64,000 bases of DNA from Paenibacillus sp. SYP-B4298 (GTDB lineage: Bacteria; Bacillota; Bacilli; Paenibacillales; Paenibacillaceae): NCBI RefSeq assembly GCF_027627475.1, contig NZ_CP115484.1, positions 2,836,001 through 2,900,000 on the forward strand. The letters run 5' to 3'. The notes under the pieces are model-generated. The model searched no databases, was not told the DNA's origin, and worked only from the letters and a program-made list of their open reading frames with translations. Made by a program: the position numbers and the translations under genes. This document shows positions 1 to 9,590 of this stretch, piece after piece. Numbering within the stretch: position 1 is the stretch's first letter; every line of letters starts with the position of its first letter.

Positions 1-976
1 CGATGCTATCCTCCAACTGTCGGCGGTTCTGTTCCAGATTGCGTTTGCGCTCCTTCAGCACCTCGCCCTGGCCTTCGCATTTCTCATACTCCTCGCTATA
101 GTGCAGCATGGACTCATGCAACTGCTCAATCGCTGTCTCCAGCTCCCGCAACTGCTGCCGCTCCTTCTCCAGATGAGCATCATGCTTGCTGACGACCGCT
201 GTCAGCTTGAGCTCCTCTTCCTTCAAGCTGTCCAGGCGCGTATTCGCCTCGGCCCAGGACGTATGTACTTGCTCGATCTGGTGGACATACATCGCAATTT
301 CCTGCTGCTTTAGCTGCTCCTTCAATTCCTTGAACAGCCTCGCCTTCTCCGACTGCTGACGCAGCGGCTCCACCTGATCCTCCAGCTCAGAGACAAGATC
401 ATGAATCCGCAGCAGATTTTGCTCCGTATCATCCAGCTTGCGCTGCGCCTCCCGCTTGCGGGCTTTGTATTTTACAATACCAGACGCCTCCTCGAAGATG
501 CCGCGGCGATCCTCGGAGCGCGTGCTCAAGATCTCCTCGATCCGGCCTTGGCCTATAATCGAGTACGCCTCCTTGCCAATTCCTGTATCCATAAACAGCT
601 CGGTAATATCCTTCAACCGGCAAGACTGCTTGTTAATCAAATATTCGCTCTCTCCACTGCGGTGAACGCGGCGGGTTACCGTCACCTCATTGAAATCCAG
701 CGGTAACGCCTGATCCGTATTATCGAGCGTAAGCGACACCTCGCCAAAGTTCATGGCTTTACGCTTGTCGCTGCCGGCAAAAATAATGTCCTCCATTTTG
801 CCGCCGCGCAAGCTCTTGGCGCTCTGCTCGCCCAGCACCCAGCGGATGCTGTCCGATATATTGCTTTTGCCGCTTCCATTCGGGCCGACGACAGCAGTAA
901 TGCCGCGTACAAATTCCAGCTCCGTCCGATCAGCGAACGATTTAAACCCCGCCAACTCAATTCGTTTAAGGAACAT
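1..976 (-). CDS. smc: Chromosome segregation ATPase SMC, N-terminal part
   Basis: This is the first 325 codons of the SMC protein; the rest lies beyond the window edge. SMC dimers with ScpA and ScpB compact and segregate newly replicated origins. The start reads MFLKRIELAGFKSFADRTEL, the classic SMC opening. The Walker A motif GPNGSGKSN follows near residue 35, and the signature-like stretch GEQSAKSLRGGKMEDIIFAG comes after it. After about residue 170 the sequence becomes charged and heptad-like (KARKREAQRKLDDTEQ and onward), which is the beginning of the coiled-coil arm. It follows rnc on the same strand after a 271-base gap, the rnc-smc order found in Bacillus. Identification is certain; only the truncation limits it. 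Confidence 0.97.
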   Translation of the reverse strand, partial: MFLKRIELAGFKSFADRTELEFVRGITAVVGPNGSGKSNISDSIRWVLGEQSAKSLRGGKMEDIIFAGSDKRKAMNFGEVSLTLDNTDQALPLDFNEVTVTRRVHRSGESEYLINKQSCRLKDITELFMDTGIGKEAYSIIGQGRIEEILSTRSEDRRGIFEEASGIVKYKARKREAQRKLDDTEQNLLRIHDLVSELEDQVEPLRQQSEKARLFKELKEQLKQQEIAMYVHQIEQVHTSWAEANTRLDSLKEEELKLTAVVSKHDAHLEKERQQLRELETAIEQLHESMLHYSEEYEKCEGQGEVLKERKRNLEQNRRQLEDSI

Positions 977-1247
977 AAGCGCACCTTCACCTCAACGATA
1001 TTGTACCATATGCTGCACATATTTCACACCGGGCATAGCACAAGGACTGCCTTTACGACGGACGCCTCCCCTAATACGAACAGAAGGAGATTCCACCGCC
1101 GTGCAGCAGTTGGAATCCCCCTCTGACCTTGTCTGGCCGTGAAACGCCTACATCCTACATGTTAAAAAATCCAAACTCGTATACGCCCTTGCTGCTATAT
1201 GAGCTTGGATTTCATGGTGAAGCCGGCTATACAACAAGCGAGCCGAT

Positions 1248-1955
1248 TCACCTCTGCTCATGATCCTTGAGAAGCTTGCGCCACGCCTCGGAGGCCGCCT
1301 GCTGCTCCGCTTCCTTCTTCGTGCGGCCGCTGCCCCTGCCCCAGCATTCGTCGCCAAGGCTGACCTCTACGACGAATTCCCGATCATGCGCCGGGCCACG
1401 CTCCTCCACCACACGATACTCGACCGTACCCAGCGAGCTATGCTGCACACGCTCCTGCAGCTTGGATTTGAAATCCTTCACCAGCATCGGGCCGTCGCTC
1501 TCGATATGCGGAAACACCTTGACCGTCAAAAATTGCCGCACCTGCTCCAATCCTTGATCGAGGTACAGTGCCCCAATAAATGACTCGAACAGATCCGCAA
1601 GCAGCGCCGGCCGTCCACGCCCACCCAACTGCTCCTCACCTCTGCCAAGCAGCACATAGGCGCCAAAGTTGAGCAGCTCCGCAAAACGAGCCAGCGATGG
1701 CTCGCAGACGATGGACGCGCGCATCCGCGTCAGCTCCCCTTCGGGTCGCTGCGGATACGTCAGGTACAGATGCTCCGATACGAGGAGCTGCAGCACCGCA
1801 TCCCCCAAAAATTCAAGCCTCTCGTTGTCTTCCACATGACCGTGCCGATGTTCATTGACATAGGAAGTATGCGTAAAGGCTTGCTTCAACAACGGATACT
1901 GCTGAAAACGCAGCCCCAGCCGCTGCTGGAGCTCGTTGAATCGGTTAGGCTTCAT
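1248..1955 (-). CDS. rnc: Ribonuclease III
   Basis: Double-strand-specific endoribonuclease that processes rRNA precursors and structured RNAs. The protein has 235 residues, the normal size. The N-terminal catalytic domain carries the RNase III signature [12 protein letters not shown] near residues 43-54 and a second acidic cluster in [18 protein letters not shown], which supplies the metal-binding residues. The C-terminal 70 residues, from [11 protein letters not shown] to the end, form the double-stranded RNA-binding domain. The start codon overlaps the end of fabF by 11 bases, so translation is probably coupled. It sits between fabF and smc, as in B. subtilis. Confidence 0.97.
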   Translation of the reverse strand: MKPNRFNELQQRLGLRFQQYPLLKQAFTHTSYVNEHRHGHVEDNERLEFLGDAVLQLLVSEHLYLTYPQRPEGELTRMRASIVCEPSLARFAELLNFGAYVLLGRGEEQLGGRGRPALLADLFESFIGALYLDQGLEQVRQFLTVKVFPHIESDGPMLVKDFKSKLQERVQHSSLGTVEYRVVEERGPAHDREFVVEVSLGDECWGRGSGRTKKEAEQQAASEAWRKLLKDHEQR

Positions 1956-3186
1956 ACTTCCTCATAATAATCGTTGCGTTATGCCCGCCAAAACCGAAGG
2001 AGTTGGACATGGCAGTTTGTACATCACTTCTGCGCGCAACGTTCGGCACATAATCCAGGTCGCACTCAGGGTCTTGATTATCAAGATTAATCGTTGGCGG
2101 GATGATGCCATTCGACAGTGTCAAGCCTAGAATGACTGCCTCTACGCCGCCTGCCGCGCCAAGCAAATGCCCGGTCATTGATTTGGTCGAGCTGACCGCC
2201 ACCTTGTATGCATGGTCTCCGAATGCCTTCTTGACCGCCTTCGTCTCCGAAATATCGCCCACAGGGGTCGAAGTGCCATGCGCATTAATATAATCGACAT
2301 CCTCCGGTGCAATTCCGGCATCCTTCAGTGCCCGCACCATACAGCGTGCCGCGCCATCCGGGTCTGGCTCGGTCATATGGTGAGCATCGCCGCTCATGCC
2401 ATACCCGATCACCTCGCCGTAGATTTTCGCACCGCGCGCCAGTGCATGCTCCAGCGATTCCAGCACCAGAACGCCCGCTCCCTCGCCCATAACGAACCCG
2501 TCGCGAGCGGTATCGAACGGTCGGCTCGCCTGCTGCGGCTCGTCATTGCGTGTCGACATGGCACGCATCGAGCAGAATCCAGCGATGCCTGTCGGACGAA
2601 TCGTCGCTTCCGCGCCGCCACAGATCATGACATCTGCCTCGCCGCGCTGAATCATCTTGTAGGAATCCCCAATGGAATGGGTGCCTGTCGCGCAAGCGGT
2701 TACCGCTGTGCTGTTCGGCCCCTTCGCTCCCGTCAGAATCGACACTTGACCGGAGGCCATGTTGGCGATCATCATCGGGATAAAAAACGGGCTGACCCGC
2801 TTGGGTCCCTTCTCCAGCAAGATATTATGCTGATCCTCCCAGGTGCCTAGTCCACCAATACCGGAGCCGATCATAATGCCGACTCGCTCAGGGTCCACTC
2901 CATCGCCAATTTTCAATGCTGCGTTTTCGATCGCCTTGAGACTCGCCACAGCAGCGAACTGGACAAAACGATCCATGCGCCGCGCTTCCTTCTTGTCGAT
3001 GCCGAATTGTTCTGGCTCGAAATTTTTGATCTCGGCGGCAATACGCGTCGGATAAGCGGATACATCAAACGCTTCAATCTCCGAAATGCCCGACTTTCCT
3101 TCCAGCAGGTTTCCCCAGAATACATCCAAGTCATGACCGAGCGAGGTCATGACCCCCATGCCGGTAACTACAACTCTTTGCTTCAT
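1945..3186 (-). CDS. fabF: 3-oxoacyl-ACP synthase II
   Basis: Condensing enzyme that elongates acyl-ACP with malonyl-ACP in type II fatty acid synthesis. It has the catalytic triad of the family: Cys near residue 165 in TACATGTHS, His in [11 protein letters not shown] and His in [12 protein letters not shown]. An in-frame ATG lies 36 bases upstream, but I chose the ATG at 3186 because AGAGGTGA precedes it at good spacing and the protein then begins [11 protein letters not shown] like its relatives, giving 413 residues. A hairpin and a 350-base gap separate it from acpP, so it may have its own promoter or depend on read-through. It overlaps rnc. Confidence 0.96.
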   Translation of the reverse strand: MKQRVVVTGMGVMTSLGHDLDVFWGNLLEGKSGISEIEAFDVSAYPTRIAAEIKNFEPEQFGIDKKEARRMDRFVQFAAVASLKAIENAALKIGDGVDPERVGIMIGSGIGGLGTWEDQHNILLEKGPKRVSPFFIPMMIANMASGQVSILTGAKGPNSTAVTACATGTHSIGDSYKMIQRGEADVMICGGAEATIRPTGIAGFCSMRAMSTRNDEPQQASRPFDTARDGFVMGEGAGVLVLESLEHALARGAKIYGEVIGYGMSGDAHHMTEPDPDGAARCMVRALKDAGIAPEDVDYINAHGTSTPVGDISETKAVKKAFGDHAYKVAVSSTKSMTGHLLGAAGGVEAVILGLTLSNGIIPPTINLDNQDPECDLDYVPNVARRSDVQTAMSNSFGFGGHNATIIMRKYEA

Positions 3187-3536
3187 ACCAATCACCTCTA
3201 AGGACAGCAAAATGGTGTACATTATGCCAGCATTTTAAATGAGCATCCTTGCATCCTTCCCTAAGCAGCAAGCAGCAATGGTTGGAGCGACTATCATCCC
3301 TTCGTCTCCAGATTGCTATGGCCAGCTAGTTAGAATCGTATGATGCAATTATGCCCTATTCGCACAGTCAGCCAAACCTTCCATGTGCAGGCGCCGCCGA
3401 CTGCGATCAAAGCTCAATTAACGTTCACCTTGATAGCCAAGGCTGTATACTTAACCCTCCAGCGGCTTGCTGGCGGTTGCTATGACTTGCATGAATGGAG
3501 AGAAGTCCCGTTAGAACAACGGGACTTTGTAAAACC
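3187..3536. other. Intergenic stretch between acpP and fabF
   Basis: This 350-base gap holds the hairpin described separately next to acpP. I saw no further gene. Short open frames on the plus strand here have no ribosome binding site and resemble nothing I know. A fabF promoter could lie here, but I could not pick one out with confidence. Confidence 0.5.
3503..3527 (-). terminator. Perfect hairpin after acpP
   Basis: Two 10-base arms, AAGTCCCGTT and AACGGGACTT, flank a 5-base loop just downstream of the acpP stop codon. The arms pair perfectly. The tract after the hairpin on the minus strand is only CTCTCC, so this may be a weak or partial terminator that lowers expression of fabF, rnc and smc relative to acpP, or an mRNA-stabilising element. 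Confidence 0.6.
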
Positions 3537-3770
3537 TTACGTATGAGATTGTATGTAATTGACTACTTCTCCCACAGTGGTGATTTTCTCTGCATCCTCA
3601 TCAGAGATCTCCAAGTCGAACTCGTCTTCAAGTTCCATGACCAATTCCACGACATCGAGAGAATCAGCGCCAAGATCATCCTTGAAAGATGCTTCCAGCG
3701 TTACTTCAGCTTCGTCAACGCCAAGGCGGTCAACGACGATGCGTTTTACACGTTCCACTACGTCTGACAT
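3537..3770 (-). CDS. acpP: Acyl carrier protein
   Basis: Small acidic carrier (77 residues) that holds growing acyl chains on a phosphopantetheine arm. The attachment serine is Ser37 in the DSL motif of [14 protein letters not shown]. The composition is strongly acidic, as expected. It lies between fabG and fabF in the fatty acid operon, and a perfect hairpin follows its stop codon. This is one of the most conserved proteins known, so the call is secure. Confidence 0.98.
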   Translation of the reverse strand: MSDVVERVKRIVVDRLGVDEAEVTLEASFKDDLGADSLDVVELVMELEDEFDLEISDEDAEKITTVGEVVNYIQSHT

Positions 3771-3919
3771 CTATGTTCACCTCCTTTTGGTATTATACGA
3801 GAATCGTGGACAAAATGCCATAGTTCCTATCGGCCCTGCAAATATTAACTGCTCCACCGCCAGGCGCTCTCTTCATCGCAGTCGCCTGGAGACTGGCGCA
3901 GGTGCTTGCAGACCGTGGC

Positions 3920-4672
3920 CTAGCCCATATACATGCCGCCATCGATATGGAGCGTCTGACCTGTTACATAGGCTGCCGCATCCGATGCCAGGAAGCGCAC
4001 TGCTGCAGCAATATCCTCCGGCCGTCCCAGCTTCGCGAGCGGAATCTGGTTGCCAAGCTGCTCCTTCAACTCCTCCGGCAGCTTGTCCGTCATATCCGTC
4101 TGTATAAAGCCTGGGGCGACACAGTTAACCGTAATGCCACGCGAGGCCAGCTCACGAGCCGATGCCTTGGTCAAGCCGATTACGCCTGCCTTAGCCGCCA
4201 CATAGTTCGCCTGACCTGGATTACCAAGAACACCGACAACCGAAGAAATGTTGATAATTCGGCCAGAGCGCTGCTTCATCATCGGGCGGGTTACCGCCTT
4301 GACACCATTGAATACGCCCTTCAGATTCGTCTCGATGACCTCGTCAAACTCCGTTTCCTTCATGCGCATAATGAGATTGTCTCTCGTAATGCCGGCATTG
4401 TTGACCAGAATGTCGATACCGCCCCACTCGCCAACCACCTGCGCCACCATCGCATCAAATTCCTGCGACTTGCCGACATTCGCCTTGATCAGCAGCGCGC
4501 GGCGGCCCAGCGCCTCGACGGCCGCCGCCGTCTGTGCCGCTGCGTCCTCACTGCCCGCATAGTTGATCGCGACATCTGCGCCGCCTTCGGCCAGCGCAAT
4601 TGCAATCGCCCGGCCGATGCCGCGCGATGCGCCCGTTACGAGCGCTCTCTTTCCCGTCACATCTCCAAACAT
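3920..4672 (-). CDS. fabG: 3-oxoacyl-ACP reductase
   Basis: NADPH-dependent reductase of the short-chain dehydrogenase family that reduces 3-oxoacyl-ACP in each elongation round. It has 250 residues. The cofactor motif [12 protein letters not shown] lies near residues 14-25, the structural motif [10 protein letters not shown] near residue 90, and the catalytic YVAAKAG with its upstream serine (NISSVVG) in the middle. The C-terminus [16 protein letters not shown] is typical of FabG rather than of other SDR enzymes. About 200 bases without a recognisable feature separate its start from the fabD stop. Confidence 0.96.
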   Translation of the reverse strand: MFGDVTGKRALVTGASRGIGRAIAIALAEGGADVAINYAGSEDAAAQTAAAVEALGRRALLIKANVGKSQEFDAMVAQVVGEWGGIDILVNNAGITRDNLIMRMKETEFDEVIETNLKGVFNGVKAVTRPMMKQRSGRIINISSVVGVLGNPGQANYVAAKAGVIGLTKASARELASRGITVNCVAPGFIQTDMTDKLPEELKEQLGNQIPLAKLGRPEDIAAAVRFLASDAAAYVTGQTLHIDGGMYMG

Positions 4673-4872
4673 ATGATGCCCTCCCGCTTCAATTTACCTG
4701 CAGAACCATACACGGGGGCAGCTCTTGCCGTCCATGTCGTCTCCCTAGCCTGATCATCCGTTACCTTATGCGCCAGGCCAAGAAAAGGCAGACGAATCGC
4801 AGGCCCCTTTTGCATGAACCACCGCAGAGCCTGCTCCAGCACAGCCAAAAGCCGCCCTACTCTGCCAGGCTT

Positions 4873-5805
4873 CTATGCAAGCTCCGACAGCTTGTCCAGC
4901 GCCTCGACGCTGTTCACCGAGATAACAGCCGCTGACCGATCCGTCTTCTTAATCAAGCCGGCAAGCACGCTGCCCGAGCCGATCTCTACGAAGGTATCGA
5001 CCCCAAGGCTGAGCATCGTCCGCACGCTATCCTCCCACAGAACAGGAGAGTAGACCTGCTGCTCGAGCAAGCGGCGAATCTCGCCCGCCTCTTCAACCTG
5101 CTGCGCGGTCACGTTCGCAATGACCGGAATGCGCGCATCGCGAAGCTCCAGCTTCGCCAGCACGTCTGCCAACTGCTCTGCTGCAGGACGCATCAGCGAG
5201 GAATGGAATGGACCGCTCACCTCCAGTGGCATCACACGCTTCGCGCCAATCTCCTTGCCGCGGCTAACGACCTCGGACACCCCTTGCGCTGTCCCCGAGA
5301 TGACGATCTGTCCCGGGCAATTGACATTGGCCAGCTCGACAGCGGTGCCGCTTGCCGTAATCTCGCTACAGAGCGCCGCGAGCGCCTCGCGCTCAGCTCC
5401 CAGCACTGCTGCCATCGCGCCTTGGCCGCTAGGAACGGCCTGTTCCATGAACTGACCGCGGGCCCGCACCGTGCGCACCGCGTCCTCGAAGCTCATTACG
5501 CCTGAAGCCACAAGCGCGCTATACTCTCCCAGACTATGCCCTGCTGTGCAGACTGGCTGCAGATCACGCTCCTTGAGCACCTCCAGGATCGCCGTGCTGA
5601 CAGCCAGCAGTGCAGGCTGTGTATTGGCCGTCTGCTTCAGCTCCGCCTCCGGCCCGTTGAAGATTATATCGCTAAGCGCAAAGCCCAGCGCCTCATCTGC
5701 GCGCTCCATGATCGACCGCGCAGCCGGATAACGGCTCACGAAGTCCTGTCCCATGCCGACTGCCTGTGCGCCCTGACCCGGAAAAACAAACGCTATTTTT
5801 GCCAT
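4873..5805 (-). CDS. fabD: Malonyl-CoA:ACP transacylase
   Basis: Transfers malonyl from CoA to ACP, supplying the extender unit for FabH and FabF. It has 310 residues, the usual size. The nucleophile is Ser91 in GHSLGEYSAL, the N-terminal FPGQGAQ motif is present, and the catalytic His lies in SGPFHSSL. AGGAGG precedes the ATG at good spacing. It follows fabH after 27 bases in the same operon. Confidence 0.96.
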   Translation of the reverse strand: MAKIAFVFPGQGAQAVGMGQDFVSRYPAARSIMERADEALGFALSDIIFNGPEAELKQTANTQPALLAVSTAILEVLKERDLQPVCTAGHSLGEYSALVASGVMSFEDAVRTVRARGQFMEQAVPSGQGAMAAVLGAEREALAALCSEITASGTAVELANVNCPGQIVISGTAQGVSEVVSRGKEIGAKRVMPLEVSGPFHSSLMRPAAEQLADVLAKLELRDARIPVIANVTAQQVEEAGEIRRLLEQQVYSPVLWEDSVRTMLSLGVDTFVEIGSGSVLAGLIKKTDRSAAVISVNSVEALDKLSELA

Positions 5806-5832
5806 TATGAATCCCTCCTGTTGTTGGAGCGT

Positions 5833-6816
5833 CTACCAGACGAGCACCGAAGCGCCCCAGGTAAGTCCACCGCCAAAGCCGACAAATACAACCGTGTCGC
5901 CCTCCTGGATACGGCCTTCCTCTACCGCCTCGGCGAGCGCGATCGGGATCGAGGCTGCCGATACATTCCCGTATTTGTCCAGATTCACCATACACTTCTC
6001 CTCCGGCAGATTCAGCCGGTTCAGCGCAGACTGGATAATGCGAATGTTCGCCTGATGCGGAATGAGCAGATCAATGTCCTCCTTGGACAGCCCCGCCTTA
6101 TAAAGCGCCTCCTCAGCCGCACCGCCCATAATACGCACTGCGAACTTGAACACCTCGCTGCCTGCCATCTGGATATAATGTCCTCCAGCAGCAGCAGCCC
6201 CTTCAGGCGACAGACGGGAGCCGCCGCCGCTCACCTTGAGCAGCTCGCCGCCCGCGCCGTCAGCCCCTAACTGGAAGGAGCGGAAGCCGCGTCCTTGCGG
6301 CACCTCGCCCAGGACGACAGCCCCTGCGCCGTCACCGAACAGAATGCAGGTATTGCGATCTGTATAATCTGTAATGCGAGAGAGGCATTCCGCCCCGACC
6401 ACCAGCACATGCTTGTACATGCCGGAGGAGATCAGGCTTGAGGCCGTCGCCAGACCGTAGATGAACCCGGAGCATGCGGCCGACAGGTCGAATGCTGCCG
6501 CCTTCTTGGCGCCCAGTCTGTCTTGCAGCAGGCAAGCAGTCGACGGGAAGGATGTATCCGGCGTAATCGTTGCTACGATAATGAGGTCGAGCTCCTCTGC
6601 CGCAATACCTGCGGCTGCGATCGCCTTCAGCGAGGCCTCATAGGCCAGGTCCGAGGTCGCCTGCTCGGGCGCGGCAATCCGCCGCTCACGGATGCCTGTG
6701 CGGGTGACGATCCACTCATCGCTCGTCTCCACCATATGTTCGAGTTCCTGGTTGGTCAGAATCCGCTCAGGAACATATTTCCCCGTTCCGATAATACCGA
6801 CAGCTTGCACATTCAT
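5833..6816 (-). CDS. fabH: 3-oxoacyl-ACP synthase III
   Basis: Initiates fatty acid synthesis by condensing a short acyl-CoA primer with malonyl-ACP; in this group branched primers are usual (family knowledge). It has 327 residues. The Cys-His-Asn triad is visible: Cys115 in LSAACSGF, His in [11 protein letters not shown] and Asn in [10 protein letters not shown]. The end, [15 protein letters not shown], is the conserved FabH C-terminus. It lies 10 bases after the plsX stop, so the two are cotranscribed. Confidence 0.97.
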   Translation of the reverse strand: MNVQAVGIIGTGKYVPERILTNQELEHMVETSDEWIVTRTGIRERRIAAPEQATSDLAYEASLKAIAAAGIAAEELDLIIVATITPDTSFPSTACLLQDRLGAKKAAAFDLSAACSGFIYGLATASSLISSGMYKHVLVVGAECLSRITDYTDRNTCILFGDGAGAVVLGEVPQGRGFRSFQLGADGAGGELLKVSGGGSRLSPEGAAAAGGHYIQMAGSEVFKFAVRIMGGAAEEALYKAGLSKEDIDLLIPHQANIRIIQSALNRLNLPEEKCMVNLDKYGNVSAASIPIALAEAVEEGRIQEGDTVVFVGFGGGLTWGASVLVW

Positions 6817-6826
6817 AGCGTCACTC

Positions 6827-7813
6827 TCACTTCCCGGTAATTTCCGATTGTATCGATTGGATCAGATTGCCCTGCAGCGCAATCCGCGCCTGGCGCACCG
6901 CATTTTTGACCGCATTGGCATCGGATGATCCGTGGCATTTCATAATAAGTCCATTAACCCCAAGCAACGGAGCTGCGCCATGCTCCTTGTAATCCATCTT
7001 CTTCCTCAAGCCCTTGAGTCCAGGCATCATGATGGCCGCCGCCATCTTCGTCAGCAGGGAACGGCTGAATTCCTCCTTCAGCGCCTTCAGCAGGAAGCCT
7101 GCCGTGCCCTCCATAGACTTGAGCATGATATTGCCGACGAAGCCGTCGCATATGAGCACATCACAGTTGCGATCCAGCACATCCCGCGCCTCTACATTAC
7201 CAACGAAATGCAGCGAGGTCTGCTGAATCAGCTCATAGGCCGCCTTGGTCAGCTCATTGCCCTTGCCCTCTTCTGTACCTACATTGAGCAGCCCTACCCG
7301 CGGGCTTGCAATCCCATGCACCTTCTCACGATAGATGCTGCCCATCAGCGCATACTGCAGCAGATGCTCCGGCTTCGCATCCATATTCGCGCCCAGATCA
7401 AGCGCCAGCACCCCGACATCATCCTTGGTCGGCATCATGGGAGCAAGCGCAGGCCGCTCGATTCCCTCGATACGTCCGACGACCAGCAATCCCGCAGCCA
7501 TCAGCGCTCCGGTGTTGCCCGCCGAGATCATCGCATCTGCCTCGCCCTCGCGCACCAGCCTGCCGGCTACCGCCATCGAGGAATCCTTCTTGCGACGAAT
7601 CGCCTTCACCGGCTCCTCGTCCGACTCAATCTTCTCCGATGCATGGCGCAGCTCCACATTGGATGGCGCCCCTGCCAGCAGCGGCTCGATCACCGCGCTG
7701 TCGCCAACCAGCACAAGCTTCAGATCCGGCCACTCGCGCGCCGCCAGCAGCGCGCCCTCCACTAGCGCGGACGGTGCATTGTCCCCGCCCATCGCATCAA
7801 TCGCGATCCGCAT
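6827..7813 (-). CDS. plsX: Phosphate acyltransferase PlsX
   Basis: Peripheral membrane enzyme that makes acyl-phosphate from acyl-ACP for phosphatidic acid synthesis with PlsY. The protein begins [14 protein letters not shown], the family signature. I chose the ATG at 7813 over one nine codons upstream, because AAGGAGGAG lies just before it and the family starts there; this gives 328 residues. It overlaps the end of fapR by 17 bases, which indicates coupled translation and matches fapR-plsX in Bacillus. Confidence 0.95.
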   Translation of the reverse strand: MRIAIDAMGGDNAPSALVEGALLAAREWPDLKLVLVGDSAVIEPLLAGAPSNVELRHASEKIESDEEPVKAIRRKKDSSMAVAGRLVREGEADAMISAGNTGALMAAGLLVVGRIEGIERPALAPMMPTKDDVGVLALDLGANMDAKPEHLLQYALMGSIYREKVHGIASPRVGLLNVGTEEGKGNELTKAAYELIQQTSLHFVGNVEARDVLDRNCDVLICDGFVGNIMLKSMEGTAGFLLKALKEEFSRSLLTKMAAAIMMPGLKGLRKKMDYKEHGAAPLLGVNGLIMKCHGSSDANAVKNAVRQARIALQGNLIQSIQSEITGK

Positions 7814-8414
7814 TCGCGTCTCCTCCTTCGAGTTTCTCATCCCTGGCGGATCGGTAGATCACAAAATGTCCCTGAAACACCATTTCCTCGCCAACATACG
7901 TGAATACATCCACCTTGGCCTTGCCTTTGCCACCCGTCATGGAGCTGACATAAGCCTTGGCAATGCACTTCTCCCCCAGGCGGACAGAGCGGACGAACCG
8001 GATGTCGGCCGACGCCGTCAGCGCAATCTCGTCATTCATCACAGCGACCGCCAGCGAATTGGCCTGCGCGAACACATGATGTCCGCGGGCAATGCCTGTT
8101 CTGGAGAATACATGCTCCTCCCGAATCTCGAAGATCGAGATTCCGCTTCGATCCAGTTGCAGATCAATGATCTCCCCGATCACCTCATCCAAAGGCAGCG
8201 ACCGAACCGCATCATAAGAACGCTCCGCCATCAGCTTGACCCGCTCCCGCAATTCGGGAATGCCAAGCTCCAGCCGGTCCAGCCGGATCGTTTGTATACT
8301 GACTTTCAGCAGCCGATTCAACTCCCTGTCGGTCATGAACGGGTTATCCTCAATGAGCCGCGAGAGCTGCTGCTGCCGTTGACGTTTGGGCAGACGCTCG
8401 ATTGTCCGCACCAC
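7797..8414 (-). CDS. fapR: Fatty acid and phospholipid biosynthesis repressor FapR
   Basis: Transcriptional repressor of lipid synthesis genes, released from DNA by malonyl-CoA (known for the family). The N-terminal helix-turn-helix is visible in [33 protein letters not shown] near residues 27-59. The rest is a hot-dog fold effector domain with [21 protein letters not shown] and [11 protein letters not shown]. The start is GTG at 8414 or the adjacent GTG at 8411. The AAAGGTG in front runs directly into the start, so the exact codon is uncertain. It is the first gene of the lipid operon and has a FapR-like operator on its own promoter, implying autoregulation. Confidence 0.95.
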   Translation of the reverse strand: MVRTIERLPKRQRQQQLSRLIEDNPFMTDRELNRLLKVSIQTIRLDRLELGIPELRERVKLMAERSYDAVRSLPLDEVIGEIIDLQLDRSGISIFEIREEHVFSRTGIARGHHVFAQANSLAVAVMNDEIALTASADIRFVRSVRLGEKCIAKAYVSSMTGGKGKAKVDVFTYVGEEMVFQGHFVIYRSARDEKLEGGDANADRD

Positions 8415-8525
8415 CTTTATACGATTATAGTAAGTGAATCACACCGATATTCTCTTTTGCTATGTACAATCAGACGGAGCCGGCCTTAACCAGTCAGAAC
8501 GCTGCCATCTGTTTCCTATCAGCTG

Positions 8526-8574
8526 TTATCACCTGGTACTAATTCAGTATAAAGAAAAACAAGACGGGAAGCAA
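8526..8574 (-). promoter_or_regulatory. fapR promoter with FapR operator
   Basis: On the minus strand a -35 box TTGCTT (8569-8574) and a -10 box TATACT (8546-8551) are separated by exactly 17 bases. Immediately downstream lies a near-palindrome (8526-8542) with one half TTAGTACC and the other TTATCACC, the arrangement known for FapR boxes (TTAGTACC halves). The operator covers the expected transcription start, so bound FapR should block initiation. The -35 box lies in the loop of the neighbouring terminator. Confidence 0.82.
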
Positions 8575-8586
8575 TCCCGTCTTGTT
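8551..8586 (-). terminator. Rho-independent terminator of the yceD-rpmF unit
   Basis: A 12-base perfect stem (AACAAGACGGGA against TCCCGTCTTGTT) with a 5-base loop is followed on the minus strand by TTTCTTT. It lies about 100 bases after the rpmF stop codon. The loop and the 3' arm overlap the promoter of fapR. Confidence 0.88.
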
Positions 8587-8684
8587 CAAAATCATGATCG
8601 TACAAGTGCATGCTCCATTTGAAATTCCAAAAAAATAGCACCTCACCATAGATGAAGTACTACTTTATTCGCAAGCGCTTGAGC

Positions 8685-8858
8685 CTACTGTTTAATGATT
8701 TCTCTTGATTTATACGTTCCGCATACTTTACATACGCGGTGAGACAATTTCAACTCTCCGCATTGGTCGCACTTAACCATACCCGGAACAGCCAGTTTGA
8801 AATGTGTACGGCGCTTGTCGCGGCGAGTTTTGGATGTCCGTCTTTGTGGTACTGCCAT
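8685..8858 (-). CDS. rpmF: Ribosomal protein bL32
   Basis: Small protein of the 50S subunit. From the ATG at 8858, preceded by AAGGAGGTGG, it has 57 residues and begins [19 protein letters not shown]. It carries the two CxxC pairs (CDQC and CKVC) of the zinc-binding form of L32. An upstream in-frame ATG six codons earlier overlaps the ribosome binding site and is not used. It follows the YceD-family gene, the usual pairing in bacteria. Confidence 0.97.
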   Translation of the reverse strand: MAVPQRRTSKTRRDKRRTHFKLAVPGMVKCDQCGELKLSHRVCKVCGTYKSREIIKQ

Positions 8859-8896
8859 CTTTCCCACCTCCTTCACATAATAGCAGCCTACAGGGT

Positions 8897-9406
8897 CTAT
8901 TCGTTCTTGAACAGATCCTTCAGCGCGGCAAACCGCGGATCAATCACCTCATCGGCGCATCCGCAGGCCTGCTCATTCCGGTTGCCTCCGCACTGCGGGC
9001 ACAGCCCACGGCAATCCTCGCGGCACAGGGGAACAAACGGAAGATAGAGCAGCACGGACTCCTCCACATATGGGAGCAGATCGAGCTTGTCTTCTTCGAC
9101 CGGAATAATATCCTCATTGTCCGGCCCTTCTTCATAGACCTGGGAAGTCTGAAACTTCTCATAAAAAGGAATCTCCAGATGTGTCTTGGCAGGCTCCAGA
9201 CAACGCGAGCACGCCTGCTCCACATCGAGCGCGAGGCTGCCCTCTACCACAACGGTCTTGTCCTCCGCATAAGCGGTCAGCTTGACCTCGGCAGGCGACG
9301 CCCGAAGCACATCCTTCTTATGACGCAAAAGCTCATCGACATTCACTGACATATGAAACGGGACTTGAACCCCTTTTGTTAATACATCCTGCATTCTGAG
9401 CAGCAT
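8897..9406 (-). CDS. YceD family protein (DUF177)
   Basis: A member of the YceD/DUF177 family that nearly always precedes rpmF. In some bacteria and plants the family is tied to 23S rRNA accumulation (family knowledge; not shown here). The ATG at 9406 has GGAG seven bases upstream and gives 169 residues. Two cysteine pairs are visible: CSRC near the middle ([13 protein letters not shown]), and a C-terminal cluster, [13 protein letters not shown] followed by EQACGCADE, typical of the family. It is cotranscribed with rpmF and divergent from tmcAL. Confidence 0.9.
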   Translation of the reverse strand: MLLRMQDVLTKGVQVPFHMSVNVDELLRHKKDVLRASPAEVKLTAYAEDKTVVVEGSLALDVEQACSRCLEPAKTHLEIPFYEKFQTSQVYEEGPDNEDIIPVEEDKLDLLPYVEESVLLYLPFVPLCREDCRGLCPQCGGNRNEQACGCADEVIDPRFAALKDLFKNE

Positions 9407-9590
9407 AAGATCACTCCAAACAAACAAAGATTATTATATCGACCCGCCGCCCATTTTGTCAACATTTCACACCTGCAAAAAGTAATTTCATCTAAATTCG
9501 CTCCGCTGCGTCAGACATGCTATGATCAGTTGAGAGGCGGGCTCTGCCCGCAAGCATCCCCTTCAACTCCTGTAAGGAGGCATATTTGCC

